The notes under the pieces: generated by a model
Database searches by the model: none
Told to the model about the DNA's origin: nothing
What the model saw: the letters and a program-made list of their open reading frames with translations, nothing else
Assembly (NCBI GenBank): GCA_020636475.1
Contig: JACJXU010000005.1
Location: 1-64,000 of the forward strand
DNA length: 64,000 bases
Reading direction: 5' to 3'
Source of the DNA: Chitinophagales bacterium
GTDB lineage: Bacteria > Bacteroidota > Bacteroidia > Chitinophagales > UBA2359
Translations under genes and position numbers: made by a program
Shown: positions 45,320 to 54,792 of the stretch, in pieces
Layout of the letters: each line of letters starts with the position of its first letter
How positions within the stretch are numbered: the first letter of the stretch is position 1

Positions 45320-46612
45320 ATGAAAATAAGTAGTATGAAGAATGTATTTCTTTGTGGCGTTTTGTATGTTGCCTTTATGTTTGCCGGTTGTTCCGGTAGT
45401 GATCAAATGCAAGGACAGCTAACAGGAGTAGAAACTCAAGATGAGTGGCGAAGCATTAATCCTTTTGGTATGGTTTATATTCCCTCGGGAACTTTACACA
45501 TTGGTCAGGCAGACCAAGATGTAAATGCTACGCTCACCCAAAGGAGCAAAGCTATTTCTATTCAAGGGTTTTATATGGATGATACCGAAATTACGAACAA
45601 CGAATATCGTCAGTTTGTAGATTGGGTACGCGACTCCATTGCTTTAACAAAATTAGATGCTTTCATTGACAGTGAAGACGGTTCTCAGCGATTGGATTGG
45701 TCTTATCCTATTGACTGGAGTGCTGAATCGGAAGATGCAAGTGCTCTCAAAAGTATGTACTACTCTGGCGATGACCAGTTTTGGGGCAGACAAGAGTTAG
45801 ACCCACGTCAGTTGACGTTTGCCTTTGAATGGTACGACTGGAAAGAAGCTGCCAAAAATCATAAAACCTATACCGATGTAGCTTCGCGTAAAGCCTACAT
45901 TCACAGAGAAGAAGTGCCTATTTATCCCGACACTTTGGTGTGGATAGCCGACTTCTCGTATTCTTACAATGAGCCAATGACGCGTAATTATTTCTGGCAC
46001 CCTGCCTTTGACGATTATCCGGTAGTTGGGGTAAACTGGAACCAAGCGAATGCTTTTTGTGGCTGGCGTACCAAATTGTGGAATGACTATGCCAACGAGT
46101 ATGGCGAAACAATGGGGGAAGACTTCCGTTTGCCATTCGAGCACGAGTGGGAATACGCTTCGAGAGGTGGTTTGGAAGGAGCTCCTTATCCTTGGGGTGG
46201 TCCGTATATTCGCAATAGCAAAGGTTGTTTGTTAGCTAATTTTAAGCCCGGTCGTGGAGATTACCCCGAAGATGGAGGTTTTTATACTGTAAAAGTAGGC
46301 TCTTACAATGCCAACGACTATGGATTGTACGATATGTCCGGCAATGTTTCCGAGTGGACTTCTTCGGCTTACTTTGAAAATGCTTATTCTTTTATTCATG
46401 ATATGAACCCAGATATTCGTTGGGATGCACAAGAAGATGACCCTATAACGCTTCGCCGTAAAGTAATTCGTGGAGGCTCTTGGAAAGATATAGGATATTA
46501 CCTTCAAACAGGAACTCGCCACTGGGAATATCAAGATACCGCTAAATCTTATATTGGTTTCCGTTGTACACTTACATTCTTAGGACGTTCAATGGGCGAC
46601 TTTGCAAATTAA
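45320..46612 (+). CDS. gldK: Gliding motility / type IX secretion lipoprotein GldK (PorK)
   Basis: 430 residues. Lipobox FAGC at Cys24 after MKISSMKNVFLCG. The body is a formylglycine-generating-enzyme (SUMF1) fold: FGMVYIPSGTLHIGQ, FYMDDTEITNNEYRQFVDW, GVNWNQANAFCGWRTKLWNDY, FRLPFEHEWEYASRGG, GNVSEWTSSAY, RVIRGGSWKD-type block, and FRCTLTFLG. GldK/PorK forms, with GldN/PorN, the ring associated with the outer membrane in the type IX machine. First gene of the K-L-M-N operon (gaps 64, 53 and 71 bp). Confidence 0.96.
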   Translation: MKISSMKNVFLCGVLYVAFMFAGCSGSDQMQGQLTGVETQDEWRSINPFGMVYIPSGTLHIGQADQDVNATLTQRSKAISIQGFYMDDTEITNNEYRQFVDWVRDSIALTKLDAFIDSEDGSQRLDWSYPIDWSAESEDASALKSMYYSGDDQFWGRQELDPRQLTFAFEWYDWKEAAKNHKTYTDVASRKAYIHREEVPIYPDTLVWIADFSYSYNEPMTRNYFWHPAFDDYPVVGVNWNQANAFCGWRTKLWNDYANEYGETMGEDFRLPFEHEWEYASRGGLEGAPYPWGGPYIRNSKGCLLANFKPGRGDYPEDGGFYTVKVGSYNANDYGLYDMSGNVSEWTSSAYFENAYSFIHDMNPDIRWDAQEDDPITLRRKVIRGGSWKDIGYYLQTGTRHWEYQDTAKSYIGFRCTLTFLGRSMGDFAN

Positions 46613-46676
46613 TTTTAGATAAATATTATTTTTTAAACCATATTATTTAATCACACTTAAATAAAACAGCAAGACT

Positions 46677-47462
46677 ATGTCTAATTTCACTCATTCAACT
46701 ACATTTGTTTATGCAAAAAACTTTTTAATTGGCGTTGGTGCTGCGTTCATTATTATTGGAGCATTATTCAAAATTCTTCACTGGCCCTACGCTAATGAAA
46801 TATTAACTTATGCAATGATTGGAGAGGCTTCCATTTTCCTTATGCAAGCTATTTTCCAGCCGATTGATTATCGTTGGGAGCGTGTTTATCCCGAATTAGA
46901 AGGTGGCGAAGCCATCAGCAGAGCTTCTTCTGGAGGCTTAACCCAAAAATTAGATCAATCACTTGCCTCTGCAAAAATTGGCGATGATTTGATTAACAGT
47001 TTAGGAGCGAACCTAAGAACTTTGGGCGATAATATCGGTAAATTAACTTCCGTAGCGGATACCGCCGGAGCAACACAAGAATATGCCGCTAATGCAAAAG
47101 CAGCAGCAGCAGCACTTTCTGATGTGAAAACAGCCTACTCTCATGCCGCTAATATTGCCAATGACTTAACAGCAGCTACTGAAGGTACACGTGCGTATCA
47201 CGAACAAGTACAATTGGTATCTAAAAACTTAGCTGCTCTCAATGCAGTATATGAACTTGAGCTTCAGGATACAAACAATCACCTTAAAGCGATGAACAAG
47301 TTTTATGGAAACTTAACCGGTGCCATCAATAATTTGAACGAATCTGTTGAAGATACTAAAGTTTATAAAGAACAGTTATCAAAATTGTCTAAAAATCTTA
47401 CTTCTTTAAATAATGTGTACGGCAGCATGTTGTCTGCAATGGCACAAGGTATTAAAGGATAA
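46677..47462 (+). CDS. gldL: Type IX secretion motor protein GldL (PorL)
   Basis: 261 residues. Two N-terminal membrane helices (about 16-34 and 42-60) with the conserved FKILHWP between them and a buried Glu50 in helix 2 (MIGEASIFLMQ), the residue thought to take part in proton flow. A long cytoplasmic helical domain follows, rich in Ala and Asn. GldL forms the proton-driven rotor/stator pentamer around GldM in the inner membrane, powering secretion and gliding. Confidence 0.95.
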   Translation: MSNFTHSTTFVYAKNFLIGVGAAFIIIGALFKILHWPYANEILTYAMIGEASIFLMQAIFQPIDYRWERVYPELEGGEAISRASSGGLTQKLDQSLASAKIGDDLINSLGANLRTLGDNIGKLTSVADTAGATQEYAANAKAAAAALSDVKTAYSHAANIANDLTAATEGTRAYHEQVQLVSKNLAALNAVYELELQDTNNHLKAMNKFYGNLTGAINNLNESVEDTKVYKEQLSKLSKNLTSLNNVYGSMLSAMAQGIKG

Positions 47463-47515
47463 TCAAAGATTTTTAATTGGAAATAAATTTGCTAACGAAA
47501 AAACAGACTTTATAA

Positions 47516-49066
47516 ATGTCAATTCCTAAGGAACCGCGCCAGCAGATGATTAATATAATGTACCTCGTACTTATAGCACTGTTGGCACTAAACGTATCAA
47601 ACGAAATTGTAAATGCCTTTAAAATGTTAGATAAAGGTATCAACGATTCAAGCACATCAATTGATAAAAAAATTGATAATACCCAAAAAGCTTTTGCAAA
47701 GGCAGTAGAAAAGAATCCGAGTGGTCAATACTATTTAGACCAAGCGGAAATAGTGTTGAAATATCAAGATGAATTTCTAAAATATTTAAATGGATTGAGA
47801 GATACTATTAACACAAGAGCAGGTGGTACTGACACAACTGGTTGGGTAAAAAAATTAGATGACCAAGAAGTACCTACCGTATTGATGGTGGAGCAGAAGA
47901 AAGGGGACGAACTCGGCGAGAAAATTATGGAATATCGCCAAAAATACTTAGACGTGTTTAATGGGGATAAGTTTACAGATACAGACCGTCAAAGATTTGA
48001 ACAAGCCTGCTTGTTGAAAACAGATCCAGTTCCTGCCGATTCAAAAATAAAAGATGCGAGTTGGGGTACTTATACTTTTTACCAAATGCCTTTGGTATCG
48101 GTAATTACGCTTTTAGATAAATTTAAAAACGATACCAAGAACACAACGGCTGCCGCTTTAGATATCTTAAAAAATAAAGTATCAGAAGAGGAGATATTAT
48201 TCGACTCATTTGACGTGGCGATTGTACCCAATAGTCGTAACCTTATTCAAGGAGAAACTTTTGAGGCAGATGTATTTTTAACGGCTTCCAGCTCACAAAG
48301 TAAGCCTAGTATTTCCATCAATGGAAGAGGTTATCCTGCAAATGCGGGCGGTCGTGCTAAATATACAGCCGCAGCCAATAGTTTAGGAAAACAATCTGTA
48401 AATGTAACGATTGGTTACACCGACGGTTTTGGACAGAAAAAAACCTCTACCGGAAAAATGGAGTATAGCGTTGTTTCTCCTCCTGACCACGTAGCCGTAG
48501 TATCGCCTACCAAAATGAACGTGTTTTATATTGGTGTGGACAATCCGGTTGCAGCTTCTATTACCGGTATCCGCGAAGACCAAACTAACGTGTCTATGAG
48601 CGGTGGAACAATTAACAAACAAGGTGCAGGTAGCTATGTAGTGCGTGTAACAAGTCCCGGAACAGCTACAATAAATATTTCCGGTAAGAAAAAAGATGGC
48701 TCGCCTATCAGCAAAGCAGTTGAGTTTAGGGTAAAACGTATACCCGACCCTGTACCAATGATTGGAAAACAGTCTGGTGGTAGTATTAAAACGGGCGAAT
48801 TTAAAGCACAACAAGGGGTTCGTGCCGCTTTGGATGACTTTGTGTTCGATGCAAAATTTGAAGTGAAAAGTTTTGAAATGACTCGCGCTGCAAAAGGACA
48901 AGATTTGGAAATTGCTGTAAACCAAGGAGCAATGTTTGATGGTCGCTCAAGAGGCCTGATTGACAAAGCAAGTCCGGGCGACTTATTCTATTTCGATAAA
49001 ATAAAAGCAGTAGGTCCTGACGGTACACCGCGTACTTTGCCATCTATTACTTTTAAAATTCAATAA
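47516..49066 (+). CDS. gldM: Type IX secretion motor protein GldM (PorM)
   Basis: 516 residues. One N-terminal membrane helix in IPKEPRQQMINIMYLVLIALLALNVSNEIVNAF, a hallmark segment, then helical and several beta-sandwich periplasmic domains (D1-D4), ending TPRTLPSITFKIQ. Two GldM chains sit inside the GldL pentamer and reach through the periplasm to the GldK/GldN ring. Order and length agree with the family. Confidence 0.96.
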   Translation: MSIPKEPRQQMINIMYLVLIALLALNVSNEIVNAFKMLDKGINDSSTSIDKKIDNTQKAFAKAVEKNPSGQYYLDQAEIVLKYQDEFLKYLNGLRDTINTRAGGTDTTGWVKKLDDQEVPTVLMVEQKKGDELGEKIMEYRQKYLDVFNGDKFTDTDRQRFEQACLLKTDPVPADSKIKDASWGTYTFYQMPLVSVITLLDKFKNDTKNTTAAALDILKNKVSEEEILFDSFDVAIVPNSRNLIQGETFEADVFLTASSSQSKPSISINGRGYPANAGGRAKYTAAANSLGKQSVNVTIGYTDGFGQKKTSTGKMEYSVVSPPDHVAVVSPTKMNVFYIGVDNPVAASITGIREDQTNVSMSGGTINKQGAGSYVVRVTSPGTATINISGKKKDGSPISKAVEFRVKRIPDPVPMIGKQSGGSIKTGEFKAQQGVRAALDDFVFDAKFEVKSFEMTRAAKGQDLEIAVNQGAMFDGRSRGLIDKASPGDLFYFDKIKAVGPDGTPRTLPSITFKIQ

Positions 49067-49137
49067 TATTTTTTGGCGTGCAACGTTATACTACTTTAAT
49101 GCAATAATTAACCGATAAATAAAAACTTCGTAAACGT

Positions 49138-50052
49138 ATGAAAATTCTAAAGTATTCTTTTCTCCCGCTCTTACTGGTGTGTGTTAGTTTTACGCTGGCG
49201 GCACAAGGAGAAAGTAATGAAAGCAACGAAACGCCCAATAAACCAAAACCGACAACGGAAGAAAACGAACAAATATCGTTTGGAATTGATGATTTTTTCA
49301 AAGAACCATTGGTACAAGATGCTGCTTATGAAAAAGTAATGGCGAAAGAAAAAATAGCTCTTCCCTACGACCACATTCGCGAAGCTGATGTGTTTTGGTC
49401 TAAGCGTGTTTGGCGCGTAATTGATACCCGTGCAAAGAAAAATCAGGCTTTTATAAATCCTAATCAACCGTTTATTACGGTGTTGATGCGTATTTTGGAA
49501 GAACACCCTGATGTGGAAATTTTTACGGACGATACATTTACCGAGCGTCAGCCCGTAGGAGACCTTAAATCCCGCTTGAGTAGTGTGGATACAAGCATGG
49601 TTTACGATTTTGAGTTAGATGATTATATTCAAAAAGTAGTAGTAAATAGTTTTAATCCCGTTTCATATAGCAAGTTCCGTCTAAAAGAAGATTGGCTGTT
49701 CGATGAAGAAACTTCCACTATGGTGACACGTGTTATGGCAATTTCACCTATCCGCGATGTAATTAATGAAGATGGAAGTGTGCGTGGTCAGGAAGCCTTG
49801 TTTTGGATTTACTATCCAAGTCTTCGTCCTTACCTTTGCAAATACGAAGCAAATATGAACGATAACGATGCTATAAAAATGACGTGGGAAGATATTTTTG
49901 AAATGCGCTACTTCGATAGCTACGTGATGAAAGAATCTAATGCTTCCGACCGTCGTATTTCTGACTATGCAACAGGAAAAGACGCTTTGATGGAATCGCG
50001 CAGAATCAACAAAGAAATTCAGAACAAAGAGCAAAGTCTTTGGGAAGAATAA
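49138..50052 (+). CDS. gldN: Type IX secretion ring protein GldN (PorN)
   Basis: 304 residues. Signal peptide to about 21 (FTLAAQ). Conserved GldN segments: READVFWSKRVWRVIDTRAKKNQAF, FRLKEDWLFDEETSTMVTRVMAISPI, EALFWIYYPSLRPYLCKYEA, TWEDIFEMRYFDSYVMKESNASDRRI. It binds GldK and GldM in the periplasm to make the outer ring. Last gene of the operon, followed by a strong terminator. Confidence 0.96.
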   Translation: MKILKYSFLPLLLVCVSFTLAAQGESNESNETPNKPKPTTEENEQISFGIDDFFKEPLVQDAAYEKVMAKEKIALPYDHIREADVFWSKRVWRVIDTRAKKNQAFINPNQPFITVLMRILEEHPDVEIFTDDTFTERQPVGDLKSRLSSVDTSMVYDFELDDYIQKVVVNSFNPVSYSKFRLKEDWLFDEETSTMVTRVMAISPIRDVINEDGSVRGQEALFWIYYPSLRPYLCKYEANMNDNDAIKMTWEDIFEMRYFDSYVMKESNASDRRISDYATGKDALMESRRINKEIQNKEQSLWEE

Positions 50053-50071
50053 AAGTATTCTATATGAATTT

Positions 50072-50110
50072 AAAAAGCCGATTTCTACAATAGAAATCGG
50101 CTTTTTTATT
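50072..50110 (+). terminator. Terminator of the gldKLMN operon
   Basis: 15-bp perfect stem AAAAAGCCGATTTCT / AGAAATCGGCTTTTT with loop ACAAT and a T-run; probably serves the convergent peroxiredoxin gene as well. Confidence 0.9.
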
Positions 50111-50140
50111 AAAATAAGTCGAGTATTTTTTGCTAAAATA

Positions 50141-50800
50141 TTATACCTCAATAGACTTTTTGGCTAAATAAAAATCAACTTTTTCGCAACTGGTATCGGC
50201 AATACGATTTTCCATTTCCTGCAATGTTTTAGGCGGTGGAACAATCACTTTATCACCAGGCTTCCAATTCAAGGGCATTGCTACCTTGTGTTTGTCTGAA
50301 AACTGAAGTGCTTTTAGCGAACGCAATATTTCGTCCATATTCCTACCCACATTTAGTGGATAATACATAATCAAGCGAATTTTTTTACTGGGATCAATAA
50401 AAAATACAGCTCTAACCGCAGCAGTTTCACTTTCATTGGGCTGCAACATTCCGTAGGCTTTTGCCACTTTCATATCCAAATCGGCAATAATAGGAAAGTT
50501 GAGATAAACTCCTGTTTTCTCTTTTACGTTATTCACCCAAGCCAAATGTGAATGAATACTGTCAATACTCAACCCAATTAATTCGGTGTTTAGTTCAGTA
50601 AATTCGGCTTGACGCTGTGCAAAACCGCTCATTTCAGTTGTACAAACAGGTGTAAAATCGGCAGGATGTGAAAACATTACTACCCATTTATCTTTGGCAT
50701 AATCGCTAAACTTAATATTGCCAATAGTGGTTTGTGCGTTAAAATCAGGAGCCATGTCTCCAATACGCGGCATGCTGTATGTTTTTTCGGTATTTTCCAT
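50141..50800 (-). CDS. Peroxiredoxin of the Prx6 / 1-Cys type
   Basis: 219 residues. Peroxidatic site HPADFTPVCTTE with Cys53 (PxxxTxxC), SIDSIHSHLAWV, and the long Prx6-specific C-terminal domain (PLNVGRNMDEILRSLKALQ, NWKPGDKVIVPPP). An additional Cys near residue 205 (DTSCEKVDFYL) may act as resolving residue as in archaeal members. Reduces hydrogen peroxide and organic peroxides in the cytoplasm. Monocistronic by position. Confidence 0.94.
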   Translation of the reverse strand: MENTEKTYSMPRIGDMAPDFNAQTTIGNIKFSDYAKDKWVVMFSHPADFTPVCTTEMSGFAQRQAEFTELNTELIGLSIDSIHSHLAWVNNVKEKTGVYLNFPIIADLDMKVAKAYGMLQPNESETAAVRAVFFIDPSKKIRLIMYYPLNVGRNMDEILRSLKALQFSDKHKVAMPLNWKPGDKVIVPPPKTLQEMENRIADTSCEKVDFYLAKKSIEV

Positions 50801-50911
50801 AAATTAAATTTGTAATTAAAAAATAATTTGGAGTAATAACAATAACTCTGCTTAAAAGTTGGACAATGATAAAATAGTGCTGTAAAATATTAGATTAGTA
50901 AAGGAAGTGCG

Positions 50912-52471
50912 CTACTGAATCACTTGCAACAAATCGCGGGCTTTGCTTATGCCTAAAGAATCGGCTTTTTGCAAACAATATAGTGCGTGTTGGCGCACCA
51001 ATGAATCGCTCAGCGCATAAATTGTGTCGTTTTTGCCCAATAAATGAATGTAAGTTTGGGCGGTTAAGAGCCACGTATCGCCATTTAGAATAGCATCGGC
51101 AAAAGCCAAAGTATCTTTTCCTAACAGCCTTTTTTCTAAAACTCTCTCTTGTTTTAGGCTATCGCCGTCGTAGCTTGTAGTATCCGAAACTACCAACAAT
51201 GCACGAGTTATATCTAAACCTGCTTTTGCCTTTTTCAATTCCAACATCAAGCTATCTTTTCTCTTACTTAATGAAGAATCGCCCAAAAGGCTCAAAATAG
51301 AAGTCATTTGGTCTAAGTTTTGGGCAATATCCTTTTTTATATTCGTTATTTTATCGTTGTATTGATGATAAGTCGTTAGTTTTTCGCCAATATGAGTTGC
51401 TGCTTTTTCGTACTCGGCTTGCGGAGAAATAGTATTGGCACGCTGATAATACACTAAAGCGGAGTCCAAACTTCCTTCGGTTTCAAAGCCCAATGCTTTT
51501 TTGTAAAATACTTCCGCCTGAACATTTTTTTGCTGCTGCTGCCAAGCATACCAGCCACCAATGGCCGCCAAAAGAAGAAATACGCCCAAAAGGGTGAACA
51601 ATAAACTATTGGATTTAGCACGACGCTCCGGCAACACATTTTGGGCAGGAGTAGGTTGTTCGCTATGCGTTGTAGAGGTAGAAACTGTTGTTTTTTCTGT
51701 TTCAATAGTAGCTTCTTTTTCACTGCCCACCTGCTCAATTCCAATAAGGTGAAAAGAATAATTGTCGTTGCTATGTTGCAGGCAATACTGCTGAATAAGT
51801 TGTTTTATTTCTACCAAATTATCATTCGATTGGCTTACAATCATCTCCAAAGCAGCATCAGAAAGTTTTTCGGTAACGCCATCGGTGCAAAGGAGAAAAA
51901 TATCGTTGGCGGCAAGGTCTGTTAAGGTACTTACTTGCAGTTGCGTAGGTTTTTCGCTGCCGGCAATAGCCCGCAAAATGACATTTTTTTGGGGAAAATT
52001 TTCTGCTTCTTCTTCCGTCAGGTCGCCGTTTTTCAGTAGTTGATTTACCAAAGAATGGTCATCGGTTTTAAAAATAATATTACCATTTCTAAACTGATAC
52101 AAACGACTGTCGCCGCACCAAGCTACTAAGGCTTGTTCGTTGCCGAGCCATAGGCATACCAAAGTTGTCCCCATACCTTTGGTTTCGCTGTGTTGGGCAA
52201 TATGTTCACTAAATTTTTGCTCGGCATAAATCAGTGCTTCGTGCAAAGTACTTTCTTTGGGCGAGTTAAGGTCGTTTTCTGTACAGTATTGGTAAAAAGA
52301 AGTAGCTGCCAAGTGCGAAGCTACTTCGCCTTTTTCGCTGCCACCCACACCATCGCATACAACAAATAAACGCGTTTGGGTAGTAGCATTATCGGGAAAA
52401 ATAGCATCTTCGTTGTTAGAACGTTTACCTTTTTCGCTCAAATACAAAGGAGACAGAATGTGTATTGCCAT
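50912..52471 (-). CDS. PP2C-type Ser/Thr phosphatase with membrane helix and TPR-like extracytoplasmic part
   Basis: 519 residues. PP2C catalytic domain 1-~245 with all metal-binding motifs: GKRSNNEDAI, VCDGVGG, GMGTTLV, GDSRLYQF, DHSLVNQLL, LLCTDGVTE and the final SNDNYSFHLI. A linker rich in Thr/Glu leads to one membrane helix (LLFTLLGVFLLLAAIGGWYAW, about 290-310). The C-terminal ~200 residues are helical with a TPR-like repeat (ALGFETEGSLDSALVYYQRANTISP) outside the cytoplasm. It would dephosphorylate Ser/Thr proteins and may sense an envelope signal. Divergent from the VWA gene, no kinase in the window. Confidence 0.88.
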   Translation of the reverse strand: MAIHILSPLYLSEKGKRSNNEDAIFPDNATTQTRLFVVCDGVGGSEKGEVASHLAATSFYQYCTENDLNSPKESTLHEALIYAEQKFSEHIAQHSETKGMGTTLVCLWLGNEQALVAWCGDSRLYQFRNGNIIFKTDDHSLVNQLLKNGDLTEEEAENFPQKNVILRAIAGSEKPTQLQVSTLTDLAANDIFLLCTDGVTEKLSDAALEMIVSQSNDNLVEIKQLIQQYCLQHSNDNYSFHLIGIEQVGSEKEATIETEKTTVSTSTTHSEQPTPAQNVLPERRAKSNSLLFTLLGVFLLLAAIGGWYAWQQQQKNVQAEVFYKKALGFETEGSLDSALVYYQRANTISPQAEYEKAATHIGEKLTTYHQYNDKITNIKKDIAQNLDQMTSILSLLGDSSLSKRKDSLMLELKKAKAGLDITRALLVVSDTTSYDGDSLKQERVLEKRLLGKDTLAFADAILNGDTWLLTAQTYIHLLGKNDTIYALSDSLVRQHALYCLQKADSLGISKARDLLQVIQ

Positions 52472-52660
52472 AGTATTGTGGGTATTTTAGCTTAATCTTA
52501 ATAAAAAAAGCAATTTTATTTCGAGGAATGTTGCAAAAATACATTAATGCTTTGAAAATATTTGTTTTCATTAGAAAACGATGCAATAATCAATTAATTT
52601 CGCGCATTATACATTATGCGTTTGCATGGTTTAGTTTTTTATTTATAGCAGAAAATTTTT

Positions 52661-54082
52661 ATGGCAAGTAAAGAAATAAATGTTTTTAATACCTCCTTTT
52701 TGGATTTGTTGTCGGGAGCATTGGGTGCAATACTTATTTTGTTTGTAATTATTCCTAAAATGGATAGCACTGTTCGTTCTGAGGTAGTTAATCAAAACGA
52801 AGAAATTGAGTCTTTGAAAAAACAAATAGAGAAAGTTGATATTCTTAAACAACAACTAAATCAAAGTTTAGAAAAAGTAAAAAATTCGGTATCGGTAGAA
52901 ACTTATGCAGAAGTACAGAGCAGGCTCAATAATTTGCAGACAAATACCGAAAATCTTACCAAAACCATTGACGATTTGGAACAGTTGGTGAAAAACTTAC
53001 AAATACAGTTGGTAAAAAGTGAAGATGAACGCCGAAGTCTTCAAAAACGCATTGAGCAAGACCGAAAAGAGACGAAAGAAATAGAAGAAAAATTGCGCGA
53101 AAGCGACAAAAATAGAGAGGAATTGGTAGAGCAGTTGGAACAATTGAAATCGAAAGTAAATACGAATACCGACAAAGAAAATGTGCTAAACGATAAAATT
53201 GCCGACATCAACAAAGATAAGGTGCAATTGGAGCAGGAAATAAAAGACCTGCGCGACAAGCTCAATCAAACCATTGACCAACTGAAAAACTGCACCAATA
53301 ACAAATCGGCAGAAGATGCTCTTACGGTACTTCAAAAAGAAAACACCGACTTGCAGCGCAAAAACGATGCCTTGAAAGATGCCATAGAAAAACTTCAAAG
53401 CGGTAGTGTTTCTGCCGAAGAAGTTGCCAAATTAGAAATGGAAAACTCTGCCCTCAAAAAACGCCTCAAGGCTATGGAGGAAGACGATGACAAACCCAGC
53501 AAAGGCTCGAAAACGGGTTTAGAATTAGACAAAAACATTGTGATAATGCTGGACGTGTCGGGAAGTATGGACGACGAACCCGAACCCGACAAACTCGACC
53601 AAGTGAAAGCAGGCTTGAAAATGCTCATTGCCACCCTCAACGAAAGCAACAAAGTAGAAATAGTAATTTTTCCACAAGGTCCAAACGAAGGGCAAGACTT
53701 TCAGCCGTTTTTTGGGAGCTTGCGCAAAGTAGATTCCGACACCAAATACATTATTTACAACGAAGTAAGTAAACTCTACGCGCGCAACTGTACGCCCACC
53801 CGCGCCGTATTCGATTATGTACTCAACGAGCCAGCCTATAAAGATGCCGGCACTATTATTTTCCTTTCCGATGGTTTGCCCACCGTGCGCAAAGGAACTG
53901 ACTGCCCCGAAGACAACACTACTGCGCTCATAGAACACATCAAAGACTTGAACGGCAATAGACGCAAAATAAATACCATTGGTGTGGGCGCAGCGTATCG
54001 CGACCGTGCCAGTGTAAAAGCCGAAGTGCAGTTTATGAAAAAATTAGCAAAGGAAAATAATGGTTTCTACATTGGATTTTAA
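52661..54082 (+). CDS. Membrane-anchored coiled-coil VWA-domain protein
   Basis: 473 residues. One N-terminal helix in NVFNTSFLDLLSGALGAILILFVIIPKM resembles the MotB/ExbD-like start of several VWA proteins. Residues ~38-280 are a long coiled coil (many Glu/Lys/Leu heptads: EEIESLKKQIEKVDILKQQ). Residues ~287-473 are a von Willebrand A domain with an intact metal site: DVSGSMDDEPE (DxSxS near 298), a Thr in NCTPTRAV and Asp in FLSDGLPTV. It would bind a partner protein in a metal-dependent way at the cell envelope. Divergent from the PP2C phosphatase with 189 bp between starts. No family name recognised. Confidence 0.85.
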   Translation: MASKEINVFNTSFLDLLSGALGAILILFVIIPKMDSTVRSEVVNQNEEIESLKKQIEKVDILKQQLNQSLEKVKNSVSVETYAEVQSRLNNLQTNTENLTKTIDDLEQLVKNLQIQLVKSEDERRSLQKRIEQDRKETKEIEEKLRESDKNREELVEQLEQLKSKVNTNTDKENVLNDKIADINKDKVQLEQEIKDLRDKLNQTIDQLKNCTNNKSAEDALTVLQKENTDLQRKNDALKDAIEKLQSGSVSAEEVAKLEMENSALKKRLKAMEEDDDKPSKGSKTGLELDKNIVIMLDVSGSMDDEPEPDKLDQVKAGLKMLIATLNESNKVEIVIFPQGPNEGQDFQPFFGSLRKVDSDTKYIIYNEVSKLYARNCTPTRAVFDYVLNEPAYKDAGTIIFLSDGLPTVRKGTDCPEDNTTALIEHIKDLNGNRRKINTIGVGAAYRDRASVKAEVQFMKKLAKENNGFYIGF

Positions 54083-54130
54083 TTTAAAAGCAATATTTTT
54101 GAGCAACACTTTTACCTAATAATACACAAA

Positions 54131-54508
54131 ATGAATATTCCCTCTCATTTAAAATTTACGCCCGACCACGAATGGGTACTTATTGAAGGCGATACCGCAA
54201 CCATTGGTATTACCGACTTTGCACAGCGCGAACTTGGCGACATTGTGTATGTGGACATTAACCAAAGCACCGACACCTTTGCACAAAACGAAGTATTTGG
54301 CTCCGTAGAAGCCGTAAAAACCGTTTCGGATTTGTTTATGCCCATGAGCGGAAAAATTACAGCCATCAATTCCGAATTAGAAAACCACCCCGAGTGGGTA
54401 AACGAAGACCCTTATGAAAAGGGCTGGATGATAAAAGTGAGTCTGAGCTCATTAGAAGAAGCCGAAAATCTCTTAGATGCCGCAGCATACGAGGCATTGT
54501 TGAGCTAA
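54131..54508 (+). CDS. gcvH: Glycine cleavage system H protein (GcvH)
   Basis: 125 residues, normal length. Lipoyl attachment motif FGSVEAVKTVSD with Lys63, preceded by ITDFAQRELGDIVYVDI and followed by NEDPYEKGWMIKV. It carries the aminomethyl group between the P, T and L proteins of glycine cleavage. The other gcv genes are not nearby. Lies 48 bp after the VWA gene. Confidence 0.97.
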   Translation: MNIPSHLKFTPDHEWVLIEGDTATIGITDFAQRELGDIVYVDINQSTDTFAQNEVFGSVEAVKTVSDLFMPMSGKITAINSELENHPEWVNEDPYEKGWMIKVSLSSLEEAENLLDAAAYEALLS

Positions 54509-54728
54509 AAAACTTATTTCTTTTGTAAAAAAAATGTCATAATTTATTTTTACTTAGGCAAATTATCTTTTGTTTTATCGATAAATTATTTTTATAAACT
54601 ATTGATAATTAGTGTTTTATAGCGATATAAGAGTTTTTTTGCTAAAAAAAATGTGTCCCCAAAAACTAAGATTGACAAATAATATACAAAAAAAGAAAAA
54701 ATTTGCGTTAATAAAGCAAAGAATAAGT

Positions 54729-54736
54729 TATATTTG
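54729..54736 (+). promoter_or_regulatory. -7 element upstream of the first TonB-like gene
   Basis: TATATTTG about 57 nt before the start at 54793; TTTG lies 23 nt upstream (54702-54705), slightly too far for an ideal -33. The rest of the 284-bp gap after gcvH is AT-rich and shows nothing else. Confidence 0.45.
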
Positions 54737-54792
54737 CTTTACGCGACGAGCAAAATAAAATTACATAAATAATAAATAGATAAAAACGCTTT

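Noticed and set aside
50859..50866. TTGGACAA half-site upstream of the peroxiredoxin gene, matching one arm of the 58650 palindrome
   Set aside because: No second arm is present at the right distance; an 8-bp match by chance is likely in AT-rich sequence.
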